Notes: generated by a model not told the origin, from the sequence alone. A stretch of 64,000 nt of DNA from Streptomyces hygroscopicus (GCA_002021875.1 CP018627.1:4960001-5024000); one strand, 5' to 3'. Numbered from the stretch's first letter, positions 43,354-54,329 are shown. Numbers and translations: made by a program.

Positions 43354-43374
43354 CGGGGGGAGCGTGTGGAGCGG

Positions 43375-43396
43375 GGGCGCCCGGGGCAGGGCGCCC
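43375..43396. terminator. Hairpin between convergent genes
   Basis: Two copies of GGGCGCCC (43375-43382 and 43389-43396) pair around a 6-base loop, 3 bp from the response-regulator stop. Confidence 0.6.
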
Positions 43397-43398
43397 GG

Positions 43399-44301
43399 TC
43401 AGGAGCGGGACGGGGTGACCAGGCCGGACTCGTAGGCCGCGATGACCAGTTGGGCGCGGTCGCGGGCGCCCAGCTTGCCCATGATGCGGCTGACATGGGT
43501 CTTGGTGGTGAGCGGTGAGAGGCCGAGGGTCTGGGCGGCCTCGGCGTTGTTGAGGCCGCGGGCGACGAGGGCGAGCACCTGGCGTTCGCGCTCGGAGAGC
43601 GCGGCCAGTGCGGCGGGGGCCGGGGCGCCGGGCGGCGGGGCGTCCGGGAGCCGCAGGACGCGGGCGATGAGACGGGCGGTGGGGCCGGGCGAGAGCAGGG
43701 ACTCCCCCGCCGCCACGGTCCGTATGGCGTCCAGGAGTTCGGCGGGCCGGGTGTCCTTCACCAGGAAGCCGGACGCGCCCGCGCGCAGCGCCTCGACGAT
43801 GTGCTCATCGGTGTCGTAGGTCGTCAGGACGAGGACCCTGACACCGGCGAGGTCCTCGTCGGCGGCGATGCGGCGGGTGGCCTCGATGCCGTCGAGATCG
43901 GGCATCCGGATGTCCATGACCACGAGGTCGGCGCGGGCGGTGCGGGCCAGTTCGACGGCCTCGCGGCCGGTGCCCGCCTGCCCGACCACATTCATGTCGC
44001 GGGCCGAGGAGACCAGCATGGCGAAGGCGGAACGGACCAGCCTCTGGTCATCGGCGAGCAGCACCCTGATCGGCGCGGCGGTCCCGGACGCCGGATCCGG
44101 TGGGGTGGTTCCGGAGGCGGGATCCGGTGGGGTGGTTCCGGACGCCGGATCCGGTGGGGTGGTTCCGGAGGCGGGATCCGGTGGGGTGGTTCCGGAGGCG
44201 GGATCCGGCGAGGTGGTCCCAGGGGCGGGGCCCACTGGGGCGGGGCCTGACGCCGGGTCCGCTGGGCTGGTCCGTGGCGCCGGGTCCGGTGCGGTGGTCA
44301 T
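43399..44301 (-). CDS. NarL-family response regulator with repeat-built N-terminal extension
   Basis: 300 residues. The first 75 or so are a Pro/Asp/Ala/Ser/Gly/Thr low-complexity arm made of PPDPASGTT repeats. The receiver domain follows (IRVLLADDQRLVRSAFAMLV, phospho-Asp in LVVMDIRMPDLDG), then the LuxR helix-turn-helix (LSERERQVLALVARGLNNAE). The start ATG overlaps the kinase stop by four bases. A later start is possible but the coupling favours this one. It forms a pair with the kinase and probably controls the MmpL gene upstream. Confidence 0.9.
   Translation of the reverse strand: MTTAPDPAPRTSPADPASGPAPVGPAPGTTSPDPASGTTPPDPASGTTPPDPASGTTPPDPASGTTPPDPASGTAAPIRVLLADDQRLVRSAFAMLVSSARDMNVVGQAGTGREAVELARTARADLVVMDIRMPDLDGIEATRRIAADEDLAGVRVLVLTTYDTDEHIVEALRAGASGFLVKDTRPAELLDAIRTVAAGESLLSPGPTARLIARVLRLPDAPPPGAPAPAALAALSERERQVLALVARGLNNAEAAQTLGLSPLTTKTHVSRIMGKLGARDRAQLVIAAYESGLVTPSRS
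44101..44208. repeat. Four perfect 27-bp tandem repeats inside a regulator gene
   Basis: Each 27-bp unit encodes nine residues (PPDPASGTT). Flanking partial copies extend the array to about 44086-44220. Some units differ only at a synonymous position. Confidence 0.85.
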
Positions 44302-45716
44302 GCGGTGGCCTCCCTGGGCGCTGCGGCGGTCTGTCCGGTGCCCGTACGGCCGCCGGGCGCGCCGTCCCTGCCCCACGGCAGCGCGGCCCTGATCGCGAAG
44401 CCTGGGCCGTCCTCGCGCGGTCCGGCGGTCAGGGTGCCCGCGACGCTGCGGGCCCGCTCGCGCATGCCGACGATGCCATAGCCCGGTTCGGTGGGCGCGG
44501 TAAAGGGCTCACCGTCGCCGTCGGGGCCGTCGTCCACGGCGGCGACGCACAGCTCCCCCTCGTCCCGTACGAGCGTGATCCGCACCCGTGTGCCGGGCGC
44601 GTGGCGGACGGCGTTGGTCAGGGCCTCCTGCACGATCCGGTACGCGGCGGCGCCCACGGCGGGCGACAGCTCGACTCCCTCCACGCCGACCGTAAGGTCC
44701 ACGCGTACGCCCGCCGCCTCCGCCGCCGCGGCCAGGTCGGCGAGTCCGGCGAGCCCCGGCAGCGGGCCGATGTCCTCCTCGTCCGCGCGGTCGGCGTCGC
44801 CGTCCGCGCCCCCGCGGAGCACCTGGAGGGTGGCCCGGAGTTCGGCGCGGGCGTCCCGGCAGGTGTCGGCCATCGCGTCGAGTGCCTTGGCCATCGCCTC
44901 GCGGTCCAGCCGCTCGGGATCGGCGATCAGGACATGCGCCGCGACGGAGGTCTGGACGCCGATGAGGGTGATGCTGTGCGCGAGCAGATCGTGCAGATCG
45001 CGCGCGATGCGCAGCCGTTCCTCGGCGACCCGCCGGGCCGCCTCCTCCTCGCGGGTCCGTTCGGCGCGTTCGGCCCGCTCCAGGATGGCGGCGATGTACT
45101 TACGGTGGATACGGACCGCCTCGCCGATCACCACGACCGACAGCACCCAGCCGGAGCTGCGCAGCATGTCGGCGCCGGCCCGCAGGTTGCTGCCCAGGGC
45201 CATCGTCGTCACCATGCTCGCGAGCAGAAGGCCGACCGTAAGGAAGGACCGCAGCGGCGGGCCGATCACGGCGAGGGTGTAGACGGCGAGGAGCCCGGCC
45301 GGGACGACCGCGATATGGACGTTGCCCATGGCGTGGTACGGCCCGACCATGAGCACCACGGCCGCGGTGACCACCATCGGGCTGTGCCGCCGCCCGACGA
45401 GCGCCACGGCGCTGGCGGTGAGCAGCGCCCAGCCGATCGCGTCGGGGCGATGGCCGTTCCGATCGAAGTTGAGCAGGGCCAGCGTGATCTGCAGGACCAG
45501 CACCGCAGCGGCGATCCCGGCATCCACCCGCCGCCGCCTGCGGGCCTCGTCCCGGGTCTCGGCGGGGCGGGGGCCGCTGTGCAGGGCGCGCAGCACGGAG
45601 GCGACCGCGCGGTGGGCGGTGAAGTGCGCGGTCGAGCGCGCGGCGGGGTGCGCCGGTGGGGCGGTCGCGGGGTGGGTCGCGGGGTGGGTCGCGGAAGGTG
45701 CGGGCACGGGCTCCAT
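44298..45716 (-). CDS. Sensor histidine kinase (HisKA_3 type)
   Basis: 472 residues from the ATG at 45716. A disordered Ala/His/Pro N-terminus is followed by five or six membrane helices (about 65-190). The phospho-acceptor is in RLRIARDLHDLLAHSITLIG. The ATP-binding domain has EALTNAVRHAPGTRV, AVDDGPDGDGEPF and PGYGIVGMRERARSV. The frame is open to 45998, but the upstream part overlaps the MmpL tail and is not protein-like. Four-base overlap with the response regulator. Confidence 0.9.
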   Translation of the reverse strand: MEPVPAPSATHPATHPATAPPAHPAARSTAHFTAHRAVASVLRALHSGPRPAETRDEARRRRRVDAGIAAAVLVLQITLALLNFDRNGHRPDAIGWALLTASAVALVGRRHSPMVVTAAVVLMVGPYHAMGNVHIAVVPAGLLAVYTLAVIGPPLRSFLTVGLLLASMVTTMALGSNLRAGADMLRSSGWVLSVVVIGEAVRIHRKYIAAILERAERAERTREEEAARRVAEERLRIARDLHDLLAHSITLIGVQTSVAAHVLIADPERLDREAMAKALDAMADTCRDARAELRATLQVLRGGADGDADRADEEDIGPLPGLAGLADLAAAAEAAGVRVDLTVGVEGVELSPAVGAAAYRIVQEALTNAVRHAPGTRVRITLVRDEGELCVAAVDDGPDGDGEPFTAPTEPGYGIVGMRERARSVAGTLTAGPREDGPGFAIRAALPWGRDGAPGGRTGTGQTAAAPREATA

Positions 45717-45852
45717 CCTCGGGGATCCGCCTCGGGCCGATCCATAGGGCGGTACGAAAGGGCGGCGCGAAGGGGGCGGTGCGCAGGGGCGGTGCGCAGG
45801 GGGTTCCGGACCGGCCGTCCCCTGTGCGGCCGGTCCGGGCTCAGAGGCGGCC

Positions 45853-48105
45853 TCAGCCGCCGCGTACGGCCGGTTCGGGACGGGCCTCGGAGCCGGAGGC
45901 GCCGCCCTGGCCTGCCGACGCCGAGGAGGCCGACGAGCCGGACGAGCCGGACGAGCCGGACGAGACCGACGAGGCGGGCGTACGGCGGAAGAGGGCACCC
46001 GGCCACCACACCCACCGCTTCAGCAGCAGGCTCGCCGACGTCACCAGATACGTCCGCACGAGGAAGGTGTCGAGCAGCACGCCGACCGCCACCACGAACC
46101 CCATCTCGACCAGCATCACCATCGGCAGCGAGGCCAGCACCGCGAAGGTCGCCGCCAGCACCAGACCGGCCGAGGCGATCACCCCGCCCGTCGTGCGCAG
46201 CGCGGTCACGGCCGCGTCCGGGATGTCCGCCCCGCGCAGCGACTCCTCCCGCATCCGGTGCATCAGGAAGATGCCGTAGTCGACGCCGAGGGCGACCAGG
46301 AAGACGAAGGAGAGCAGCGGCAGCCCGGGGTCGACCCCGGCGAAGCCGAAGACCGGGTCGAAGAAGAGCCCGCCGACTCCCATCGCGGCGCCCCATACGG
46401 CGACCACGGCGACGACCAGGACCAGCGGCGCGACGAGGCTGCGCAGCAGCGCCGCGAGGATCAGCAGCACGGCGATCAGCACCAGCGGGATGACCAGCAT
46501 CCGGTCGCGGGCGTTGGTGTCCTTCAGATCGAGCTGCTGGGCGCTGGGCCCGCCGACCAACGCGTCGGCGTCCTCGACCCGTACGAGACCGGAGCGCAGG
46601 GCGTGCAGGGTGGCGGTCTCCCCCGCCGACTGCGGGGCGCTCTGGGGGAAGACGTCGATCTCCGTCCAGCCGCCGCCGCTGCGCCCGCGGTCCGCCCGCG
46701 CGACCCCCTCCGTGTCGCGCGCCCGCCGCAGCACCTCGTCCGCCCCCGCGGTGCGCGCCAGCACGCTGATGGGCTGGCTGCTGCTGTCCGGATAGGCGTG
46801 GGCGAGGGTCTGGGTAGCGGCCACCGACTCGGGCTTGTCGGTGAAGGTGTCCTCCTGCTTGAGGTCGCCGGGGAGATTGAGCACGCCGATGGCGAGGGCG
46901 CCCAGCAGTGCGGCACCGCCGAGGAGGACGGCTCCGGGCCGGCGGCGGGCCGAGCCGCCCATCGCCTCGAAGAACCCGCGCCGGGTCGCCCGCGGCTCAC
47001 TGCCGTAGGCCGGGATCAGCGGCCAGAACACCCGCCGCCCCAGCAGCACCAGCACCGCGGGCAGCAGCGTCATCATGGCCGCAAGGGCGCAGACGACCCC
47101 GACGGCGCCGACCGGGCCCAGTCCGCTGCTGCTGTTGAGGTCGGCGGCGAGCAGACACAGCAGCCCGGCGGCGACGGTGCCGCTGGAGGCGAGCACGGCC
47201 GGACCGCAGCCGCGCAGGGCCTCGCGCATCGCGTCGTACGGGGCGCGGTGGCGGCGGAGTTCCTCGCGGTAGCGGGAGACGATCAGCAGGGCGTAGTCGG
47301 TGCCCGCGCCGAAGACCAGCACCGTCATGATCGAGGAGCTCATGCTGGTGACGACGAGGTCGAAGCCCTGGACAAGGCCGTAGACGATCGCCATCGCGGC
47401 CATGGCGGCGACGCCGACCGCCCCCAGCGGAACCAGCCACAGCAGGGGGCTGCGGTAGGTGATGATCAGCAGCAGGGCGACCACCCCGGCGGTGGCGAAC
47501 ATCAGCGTGCCGTCGGTGGAGGCGAAGACCTCCTGCGAGTCGGCGCTGAGCGCCCCGGGACCGCCGACCTGGACGCTCAGGCCCTCGGGGTGGGAGGCGA
47601 GCTCGGCGCGGACGTCCTTGACGGCCTCGGCCCGCTCCTTCTCGTCCGTCACGCCGGTGAGCGCCATGGGGTACATCAGGGTCGTGCCGTCCTTGGACGG
47701 TATGGCGCGTGGCGCCTGCCCACCGACGATGTCGTGGCGCCCCGCCACCTCGGCGACCTTCCCGCCGGCCGCCTTACGGTCGGCATCGGTCAGCCCGCCG
47801 TCGCGGTGGTAGACGAGGACGAGGTCGATGGTGTCGCCACCGGGCAGCCGCTCCTGGAGCCGCGCCACCTGGGTGGAGTCGGCGCCCGCCGGGAGGTAGT
47901 CGACGGCCGTGTCCCGCTTGACGCCCTCGAGCTTGCCCGCGAAGGGGACGGCGACGAGGAGCAGCAGCACCCAGCCCGCGATGAGCGCCCAGGGCAGTGA
48001 GCGGCGCCCCTTGCCGCCGGGCCCGGCGGGCGGCCCGGCCGCGGAGGGCGGCGCCGTGTCCGATTGATGGGGATCGCTCGGGATCCCTGACGATGTCGTC
48101 TGCAT
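45853..48105 (-). CDS. MMPL/RND-family transporter
   Basis: 750 residues with two sets of membrane helices and two large extracytoplasmic loops. GAGTDYALLIVSRYREELRR and ALGVDYGIFLMHRMREESLR are the paired proton-relay motifs of MmpL-type exporters. The C-terminus is a long Ser/Gly tail. It likely moves a lipid or lipopeptide to the surface. It is followed after 136 bp by the kinase and regulator genes on the same strand, an arrangement in which the exporter is usually their target. ATG at 48105. Confidence 0.92.
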   Translation of the reverse strand: MQTTSSGIPSDPHQSDTAPPSAAGPPAGPGGKGRRSLPWALIAGWVLLLLVAVPFAGKLEGVKRDTAVDYLPAGADSTQVARLQERLPGGDTIDLVLVYHRDGGLTDADRKAAGGKVAEVAGRHDIVGGQAPRAIPSKDGTTLMYPMALTGVTDEKERAEAVKDVRAELASHPEGLSVQVGGPGALSADSQEVFASTDGTLMFATAGVVALLLIITYRSPLLWLVPLGAVGVAAMAAMAIVYGLVQGFDLVVTSMSSSIMTVLVFGAGTDYALLIVSRYREELRRHRAPYDAMREALRGCGPAVLASSGTVAAGLLCLLAADLNSSSGLGPVGAVGVVCALAAMMTLLPAVLVLLGRRVFWPLIPAYGSEPRATRRGFFEAMGGSARRRPGAVLLGGAALLGALAIGVLNLPGDLKQEDTFTDKPESVAATQTLAHAYPDSSSQPISVLARTAGADEVLRRARDTEGVARADRGRSGGGWTEIDVFPQSAPQSAGETATLHALRSGLVRVEDADALVGGPSAQQLDLKDTNARDRMLVIPLVLIAVLLILAALLRSLVAPLVLVVAVVAVWGAAMGVGGLFFDPVFGFAGVDPGLPLLSFVFLVALGVDYGIFLMHRMREESLRGADIPDAAVTALRTTGGVIASAGLVLAATFAVLASLPMVMLVEMGFVVAVGVLLDTFLVRTYLVTSASLLLKRWVWWPGALFRRTPASSVSSGSSGSSGSSASSASAGQGGASGSEARPEPAVRGG

Positions 48106-48232
48106 GCCCCCAGGCTTCCGGCGCGGGGGCGCCGATACGTCGCGCCGACGACGGAGATGGCGGCTACTGCGCCGGGGGCGGGACGGGGCCGATTACTCCC
48201 TGGGGAGTAGGGAGGCGAACCGGAATCTCCGT

Positions 48233-48332
48233 TTCAGAGCGCCGCCCTTGTGGTTTCAGGACGGCTGCCCTCGTGGCGGCTTCAGGACGGCTGCCCTCGT
48301 GGCGCCTTCAGAACGCCGCCCGCGTCGCGGCC
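48233..48332. repeat. Four tandem copies of the 3' end of the TerB-like gene
   Basis: About 25-26 bp units beginning TTCAG. The copy at 48307-48332 includes the gene's own stop codon and last codons. Copies at 48255-48280 and 48281-48306 differ at one base, and a shorter copy sits at about 48233-48254. Each carries the same TGA on the minus strand. Confidence 0.75.
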
Positions 48333-48979
48333 AGCAGTCGGGCCGTGTCGTCGGGGCAGATCATCAGGGCCCGGCCGACGGTTTCCAGGACCGCGCGCTC
48401 GGCCGGGCGGTACGGGCCGTCGGCCACGGCGATCCGGGCGCCCTGGAGGAGGATGGCCTCCCGGCCGGTGGGGGCCAGATGCGGGGCCAGCGGCTCCAGG
48501 GCCTCATGCAGCTCGATGGCCAGCGCCGTACCGCACGGGTCCAGACCGTCGCGCTCGCCGCACGCGCCCGGGAGCCGCCCGGTGTCGGCGGCCAGCGCCT
48601 CGATGAGCGCGAGGAGCTGGTCCTCGCTGCAGTCGGCGAACCCGGCGGCGCGCACCGCGCCGACCGCGACCTGCCGGACCGCCGTCGCCTCGGTGCCGCC
48701 CGCGGCGAGGACCGCGAGGGCCACGGTGTGCACCGCGTCGCGGAGCATCGCGGAGAAGCGGATGGTCGTGGGGTGGTCGAGCACCTCCGTGCCGTAGCGG
48801 CCACCGCAGGCCGCGCATTCCACGATGGGCGCGACCGGTCCGCGTGGAAGCACGGGCAGGCCGAGCACCACGATGCGACGGCGGCCGGTACGGCGGCGGA
48901 AATTGCGGTCACCTCCGCATTCCGGGCAGAAGAACTCACCATCGCCGACGGTCCGCCACAGAGTGCGCACGCCTACCAC
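48308..48979 (-). CDS. TerB-like protein with N-terminal zinc ribbon
   Basis: About 223 residues from the GTG at 48979; starts further up are not excluded. FFCPECGGDRNF and VECAACGGRY give two CxxC pairs of a zinc ribbon. The C-terminal 130 residues are all-helical (LRDAVHTVALAVLAAGGTEA, REAILLQGARIAVADGPYRP), similar to TerB-fold proteins. Related Streptomyces proteins are annotated as tellurite-resistance TerB family, but a metal-resistance role is unproven. Confidence 0.75.
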   Translation of the reverse strand: MVGVRTLWRTVGDGEFFCPECGGDRNFRRRTGRRRIVVLGLPVLPRGPVAPIVECAACGGRYGTEVLDHPTTIRFSAMLRDAVHTVALAVLAAGGTEATAVRQVAVGAVRAAGFADCSEDQLLALIEALAADTGRLPGACGERDGLDPCGTALAIELHEALEPLAPHLAPTGREAILLQGARIAVADGPYRPAERAVLETVGRALMICPDDTARLLAATRAAF

Positions 48980-49124
48980 ACACAGGTCCCGGTCACGGCG
49001 GGCTCGCCGGTGCACCACGTCACACCTCCATAACGCTTCGGCCACGTTGCCGCGTTGACGTGATGCTAGCCACATCCATGATGTGACGTCAGTACCCCGA
49101 ACGGAGACAACAGGCCAAACCCGA

Positions 49125-49156
49125 GGCCCCGCCCACCTCGCATGGTGAACGGGGCC
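49125..49156 (-). terminator. Possible leuA terminator
   Basis: GGCCCCG (49125-49131) pairs with CGGGGCC (49150-49156) around an 18-base spacer, about 80 bp after the leuA stop. It is a weak call. The remainder of the 49000-49233 gap shows nothing else. Confidence 0.35.
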
Positions 49157-49233
49157 CGTGTGGGTGACAAGGTCAACGGGGTGATGGACCCGTCGGATCC
49201 GCCGGATGAGAGATCATCTACGCACCGGAAAAA

Positions 49234-51156
<1,923 letters not shown>

Positions 51157-51165
<9 letters not shown>

Positions 51166-51204
51166 CTCGCCGCGGCAGCTAAGAAGAAGCAGCCCGAAAC
51201 GCAT
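51157..51204 (-). CDS. leuL: leuA leader peptide (attenuator)
   Basis: 15 residues, MRFGLLLLSCRGEGL. Four consecutive leucine codons include three CTT, a codon rare at this GC content, so ribosome pausing would report leucyl-tRNA supply. It lies 126 bp upstream of leuA on the same strand. Small leader peptides of this form are known before actinobacterial leuA. Confidence 0.82.
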
Positions 51205-51364
51205 GATGCTGAGCAGCCTAACCGAGACGCACCGGCGCGGCGGAACCCGTATCACCATGCGGACCGAAACATGGTCTGCGGAGGAATACACATCTTCCAC
51301 TCGATTTCAGCAATCATGACCGCAAGGCGTGACACCCACCTCACACGGTGCGACATTGCCAGCC

Positions 51365-52474
51365 ATGGACGCCAACGCCAATGCCCCCGCGCAGGCCCGC
51401 AGTCACCGCCGCGGCACCTTCTGCACGATCGTGCCGCCGCATGTCCTCGACAAGCTGTCCCATGCCGAGGACGCTTCGCTGGCCGATCTCGCCCGCCGCA
51501 CCCTGGAGCACGACGCACTGCAGCGCACCCGCCGCCGGATCACCACCGTGCGCGGGGTCCCCGCCGCGCGGGCCGCCGCGCCCTCCGACAAGCCCGAGCG
51601 CACCATCTACGACGCCCACCACAAGACCTCGCTGCCGGGGAAGAAGGTGCGCGGCGAGGGCGACCAGGCGAGCGGGGACGACTCGGTGAACCGCGCCTAC
51701 GACGGGCTCGGCGCGACCTTCGAGCTCTTCCTCAAGGCGTACGGCAGGCGCTCGATCGACGACTCCGGCCTGCCGCTGAACGCGAGCGTCCACTACAGCG
51801 AGGGCTACAACAACGCCTTCTGGGACGGCGAGCAGATGGTCTTCGGCGACGGGGACGGCGAGGTCTTCCTGGACTTCACCATCCCGGTCGACGTCATGGC
51901 CCACGAGCTCACCCACGGCGTCACCCAGTACACCGCCAACCTCGAGTACTTCGGCCAGTCCGGGGCGCTCAACGAGTCGATGTCCGACGTCTTCGGCTCA
52001 CTGGTCAAGCAGCATGTGCTCGGCCACAGCGCCGAGCGGGCCGACTGGCTGATCGGCGCGGGGCTGCTGACGGACCGGGTCACCGGAGTGGCCCTGCGCT
52101 CGATGAAGGCCCCGGGCACGGCGTACGACGACGATGTGCTGGGCAAGGACCCGCAGCCGGGCACGATGGACGACTACGTCCACACCTCACGCGACAACGG
52201 CGGCGTCCACATCAACTCCGGCATCCCCAACCACGCCTTCTACCTCGCCGCCACCGCCCTGGGCGGCAACGCCTGGGAGCGCGCCGGGCAGATCTGGTTC
52301 GACGTGCTGACCGGCGGCGATCTGGCCTCCGACGCGGAGTTCACCGACTTCGCCCACCTTACGGTGGCCGCGGCGCACGCCCGCTACGGCGAGGGCGAGG
52401 AGCAGACGGCGGTGCAGGAGGCGTGGGCCGGGGTGGGCATCACCGATCTGCGGGCCCGCGTGGGCGCGCGCTAG
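51365..52474 (+). CDS. M4-family metallopeptidase, protealysin type
   Basis: 369 residues without signal peptide. The short N-terminal propeptide carries TFCTIVPPHVLDKLSHAEDA, the PPxxL motif of protealysin-like precursors. The zinc site is HELTH (180-184) with Glu204 in ALNESMSDVFG; the catalytic His lies in NGGVHINSGIPNHAFY. The ATG at 51365 has no clear ribosome site; a GTG at 51329 is in frame. Followed after 27 bp by its emfourin-type inhibitor. Confidence 0.93.
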   Translation: MDANANAPAQARSHRRGTFCTIVPPHVLDKLSHAEDASLADLARRTLEHDALQRTRRRITTVRGVPAARAAAPSDKPERTIYDAHHKTSLPGKKVRGEGDQASGDDSVNRAYDGLGATFELFLKAYGRRSIDDSGLPLNASVHYSEGYNNAFWDGEQMVFGDGDGEVFLDFTIPVDVMAHELTHGVTQYTANLEYFGQSGALNESMSDVFGSLVKQHVLGHSAERADWLIGAGLLTDRVTGVALRSMKAPGTAYDDDVLGKDPQPGTMDDYVHTSRDNGGVHINSGIPNHAFYLAATALGGNAWERAGQIWFDVLTGGDLASDAEFTDFAHLTVAAAHARYGEGEEQTAVQEAWAGVGITDLRARVGAR

Positions 52475-52501
52475 AGCACGCCATCGGGTAGTGATGGAGC
52501 C

Positions 52502-52768
52502 ATGCGCATCTCCGTCACCCGCACCGGCGGTTTCGCCGGAATCGAGCGCCGGGCCGAGCTGGACACCACCGGCCGGCCCGACGCCACGCATCTGGACGCC
52601 CTGGCCCACCAGGCCGTCGAGACCGGCCACATCACGGCCGCCCGCGGCGTCCCCGACGGCTTCCAGTACGAGATCACCGTCGACGGCCGCACCGTCCACG
52701 CCGCGGACCCCCATCTGAGCGACGCCCAGCGGGAACTGATCCGCACGGTGCTGAAGGAAGGCGCGTAG
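52502..52768 (+). CDS. Emfourin-type protealysin inhibitor
   Basis: 88 residues starting MRISVTRTGGFAGIERRAEL, then GFQYEITVDGRTVHAADPHL and AQRELIRTVLKEGA. It matches the emfourin family, small cytoplasmic inhibitors encoded beside protealysin-like enzymes. It should hold the peptidase inactive inside the cell. Confidence 0.88.
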   Translation: MRISVTRTGGFAGIERRAELDTTGRPDATHLDALAHQAVETGHITAARGVPDGFQYEITVDGRTVHAADPHLSDAQRELIRTVLKEGA

Positions 52769-52821
52769 GGACGCGCAACGGGGGCTCAGAACCCCCGTCT
52801 CCGCGGCCGCGTGGGCCAGGC

Positions 52822-53778
52822 TCAGAACCCCAGCTTCCGCAACTGCTTCGGATCCCGCTGCCAATCCTTGGCGACCTTCACATGAAGGTCGAGGAAGACC
52901 GGCGTACCCAGTAGCGCCTCGATGTGCTTGCGGGACTTGGTGCCGACCTCCTTGAGGCGGCGACCCTTGGGGCCGATGATGATGCCCTTCTGGCTGGGCC
53001 GCTCGATATAGAGGTTGGCGTGGATGTCGAGGAGCGGCCGGTCCGCGGGGCGGTCCTCGCGGGGCAGCATCTCCTCCACGACCACCGCGATGGAGTGCGG
53101 CAGTTCGTCCCGTACGCCCTCCAGCGCGGCCTCCCGGATCAGCTCGGCCACCATGACCTGTTCGGGCTCATCGGTAAGGTCGCCCTCGGGGTAGAGCGTC
53201 GGGCCCTCGGGCAGCAGCGGGACCAGCAGATCGGCCAGCAGGCCCACCTGCTTGTCGCCGACAGCCGACACCGGGACGATCTCGGCCCATTCGAAGCCCA
53301 GCTCCGTGCCGAGCCGGTCGATGGCGATCAATTGCTCGGCCAGCTGCTTGGACTCGACCAGATCGGTCTTGGTGACGATCGCGATCTTGGGGGTCTTCTT
53401 GATCCCCGCGAGCTCGGTGGCGATGTAGCGGTCGCCGGGGCCCAGCTTCTGGTCGGCGGGCAGGCAGAAGCCGATGACGTCGACCTCGGCCCAGGTGGTG
53501 CGCACGACATCGTTGAGCCGCTCGCCCAGCAGGGTGCGCGGCTTGTGCAGACCGGGGGTGTCGACGAGCACCAGCTGGGCGTCGGGGCGGTGCACGATGC
53601 CGCGGACGGTGTGGCGGGTGGTCTGCGGGCGGTTCGAGGTGATCGCGACCTTCGTCCCCACCAGCGCATTGGTCAGGGTCGACTTGCCCGCGTTGGGGCG
53701 GCCGACGAAGCAGGCGAAGCCCGAGCGGTGCGGGGTCTCCCGCTGCTCGGTCGGGGACGGGGAGGTACCGGCAGTCAT
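52822..53778 (-). CDS. era: GTPase Era
   Basis: About 318 residues. G1 is GRPNAGKST, G3 DTPGLHKP, G4 TKTD, and the C-terminal KH domain has IIIGPKGRRLKEVGTKSRKH. Era assists 30S ribosome maturation by binding the 16S rRNA 3' end. The ATG at 53778 is chosen; 53787 is also possible. It is the last gene of the rnz-phoH-ybeY-CNNM-cytidine deaminase-era strand, with a repeat array in front of it. Confidence 0.96.
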   Translation of the reverse strand: MTAGTSPSPTEQRETPHRSGFACFVGRPNAGKSTLTNALVGTKVAITSNRPQTTRHTVRGIVHRPDAQLVLVDTPGLHKPRTLLGERLNDVVRTTWAEVDVIGFCLPADQKLGPGDRYIATELAGIKKTPKIAIVTKTDLVESKQLAEQLIAIDRLGTELGFEWAEIVPVSAVGDKQVGLLADLLVPLLPEGPTLYPEGDLTDEPEQVMVAELIREAALEGVRDELPHSIAVVVEEMLPREDRPADRPLLDIHANLYIERPSQKGIIIGPKGRRLKEVGTKSRKHIEALLGTPVFLDLHVKVAKDWQRDPKQLRKLGF

Positions 53779-53819
53779 GGACCCCATTCTCCCCGATGCC
53801 CCGGCCCGCTCGGACCAGT

Positions 53820-53958
53820 CGTCCCGGGCCTAGTACGACCGGCCGTCCCGGGCCTAGTACGACCGGCCGTCCCGGGCCCCGTACGGCCAGTCGTCCCGGG
53901 CCTCGTACGGCCAGTCGTCCCGGCCTCGTACGGCCAGTCGTCCCGGCCTCGTACGACC
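53820..53958. repeat. Six tandem copies of a 24-bp unit
   Basis: Units begin CGTCCCGGGCC and contain TAGTACG, CCGTACG or TCGTACG. Four units are 24 bp, one is 23 bp and the last is partial. The array fills most of the 200-bp gap between the cytidine deaminase stop and the era start, where an era ribosome site or local promoter would be expected. Confidence 0.85.
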
Positions 53959-53978
53959 GCCGGTGGCCGGTGGGTCGG

Positions 53979-54329
53979 TCAGGCGGGGAGCGTGGCCCGC
54001 AGGGTGCCGTCGAGGCCCGCCAGCAGCACCGGCGTCCCGGCCCCGCCGAGGTCCCGTACGGCCGCGCGGTCCTCGTCCGACGCGCTCTCCGCCTCGGTCA
54101 CCACGGCCGCGGCCTCCAGGGACGTGGCACCGCTCGCCACGGCCATGGCGACGGCGGTCCGCAGGGCGCTCAGCTTCAGCGAGTCGAGGGCCACGGTCCC
54201 GGCGACATACGTACGCCCCGTCTCATCACGGACGGCGGCGCCCTCCGCCACGGAGTTACGGGCCCGCGCGGAGCGGGCCAGCGTGATGATCTTGCGGTCT
54301 TCGGGGTCCAGCTGCGCTGCTTCGCTCAT
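53979..54329 (-). CDS. Cytidine deaminase-like protein
   Basis: 116 residues. ARSARARNSVAEGAAVRDET and TYVAGTVALDSLKLSALRTA have the layout of cytidine/blasticidin deaminases. The zinc cysteines (C-x-x-C) are not present and the His/Cys-x-Glu motif reads VAGTVAL, so catalysis is doubtful. The gene usually sits between the CNNM and era genes in Streptomyces, which supports the call. It may be a degenerate or regulatory member. Confidence 0.7.
   Translation of the reverse strand: MSEAAQLDPEDRKIITLARSARARNSVAEGAAVRDETGRTYVAGTVALDSLKLSALRTAVAMAVASGATSLEAAAVVTEAESASDEDRAAVRDLGGAGTPVLLAGLDGTLRATLPA

Noticed and set aside
53820..53958. CRISPR array
   Set aside because: Repeats are directly adjacent with no unique spacers and no cas genes; simple tandem repeats.
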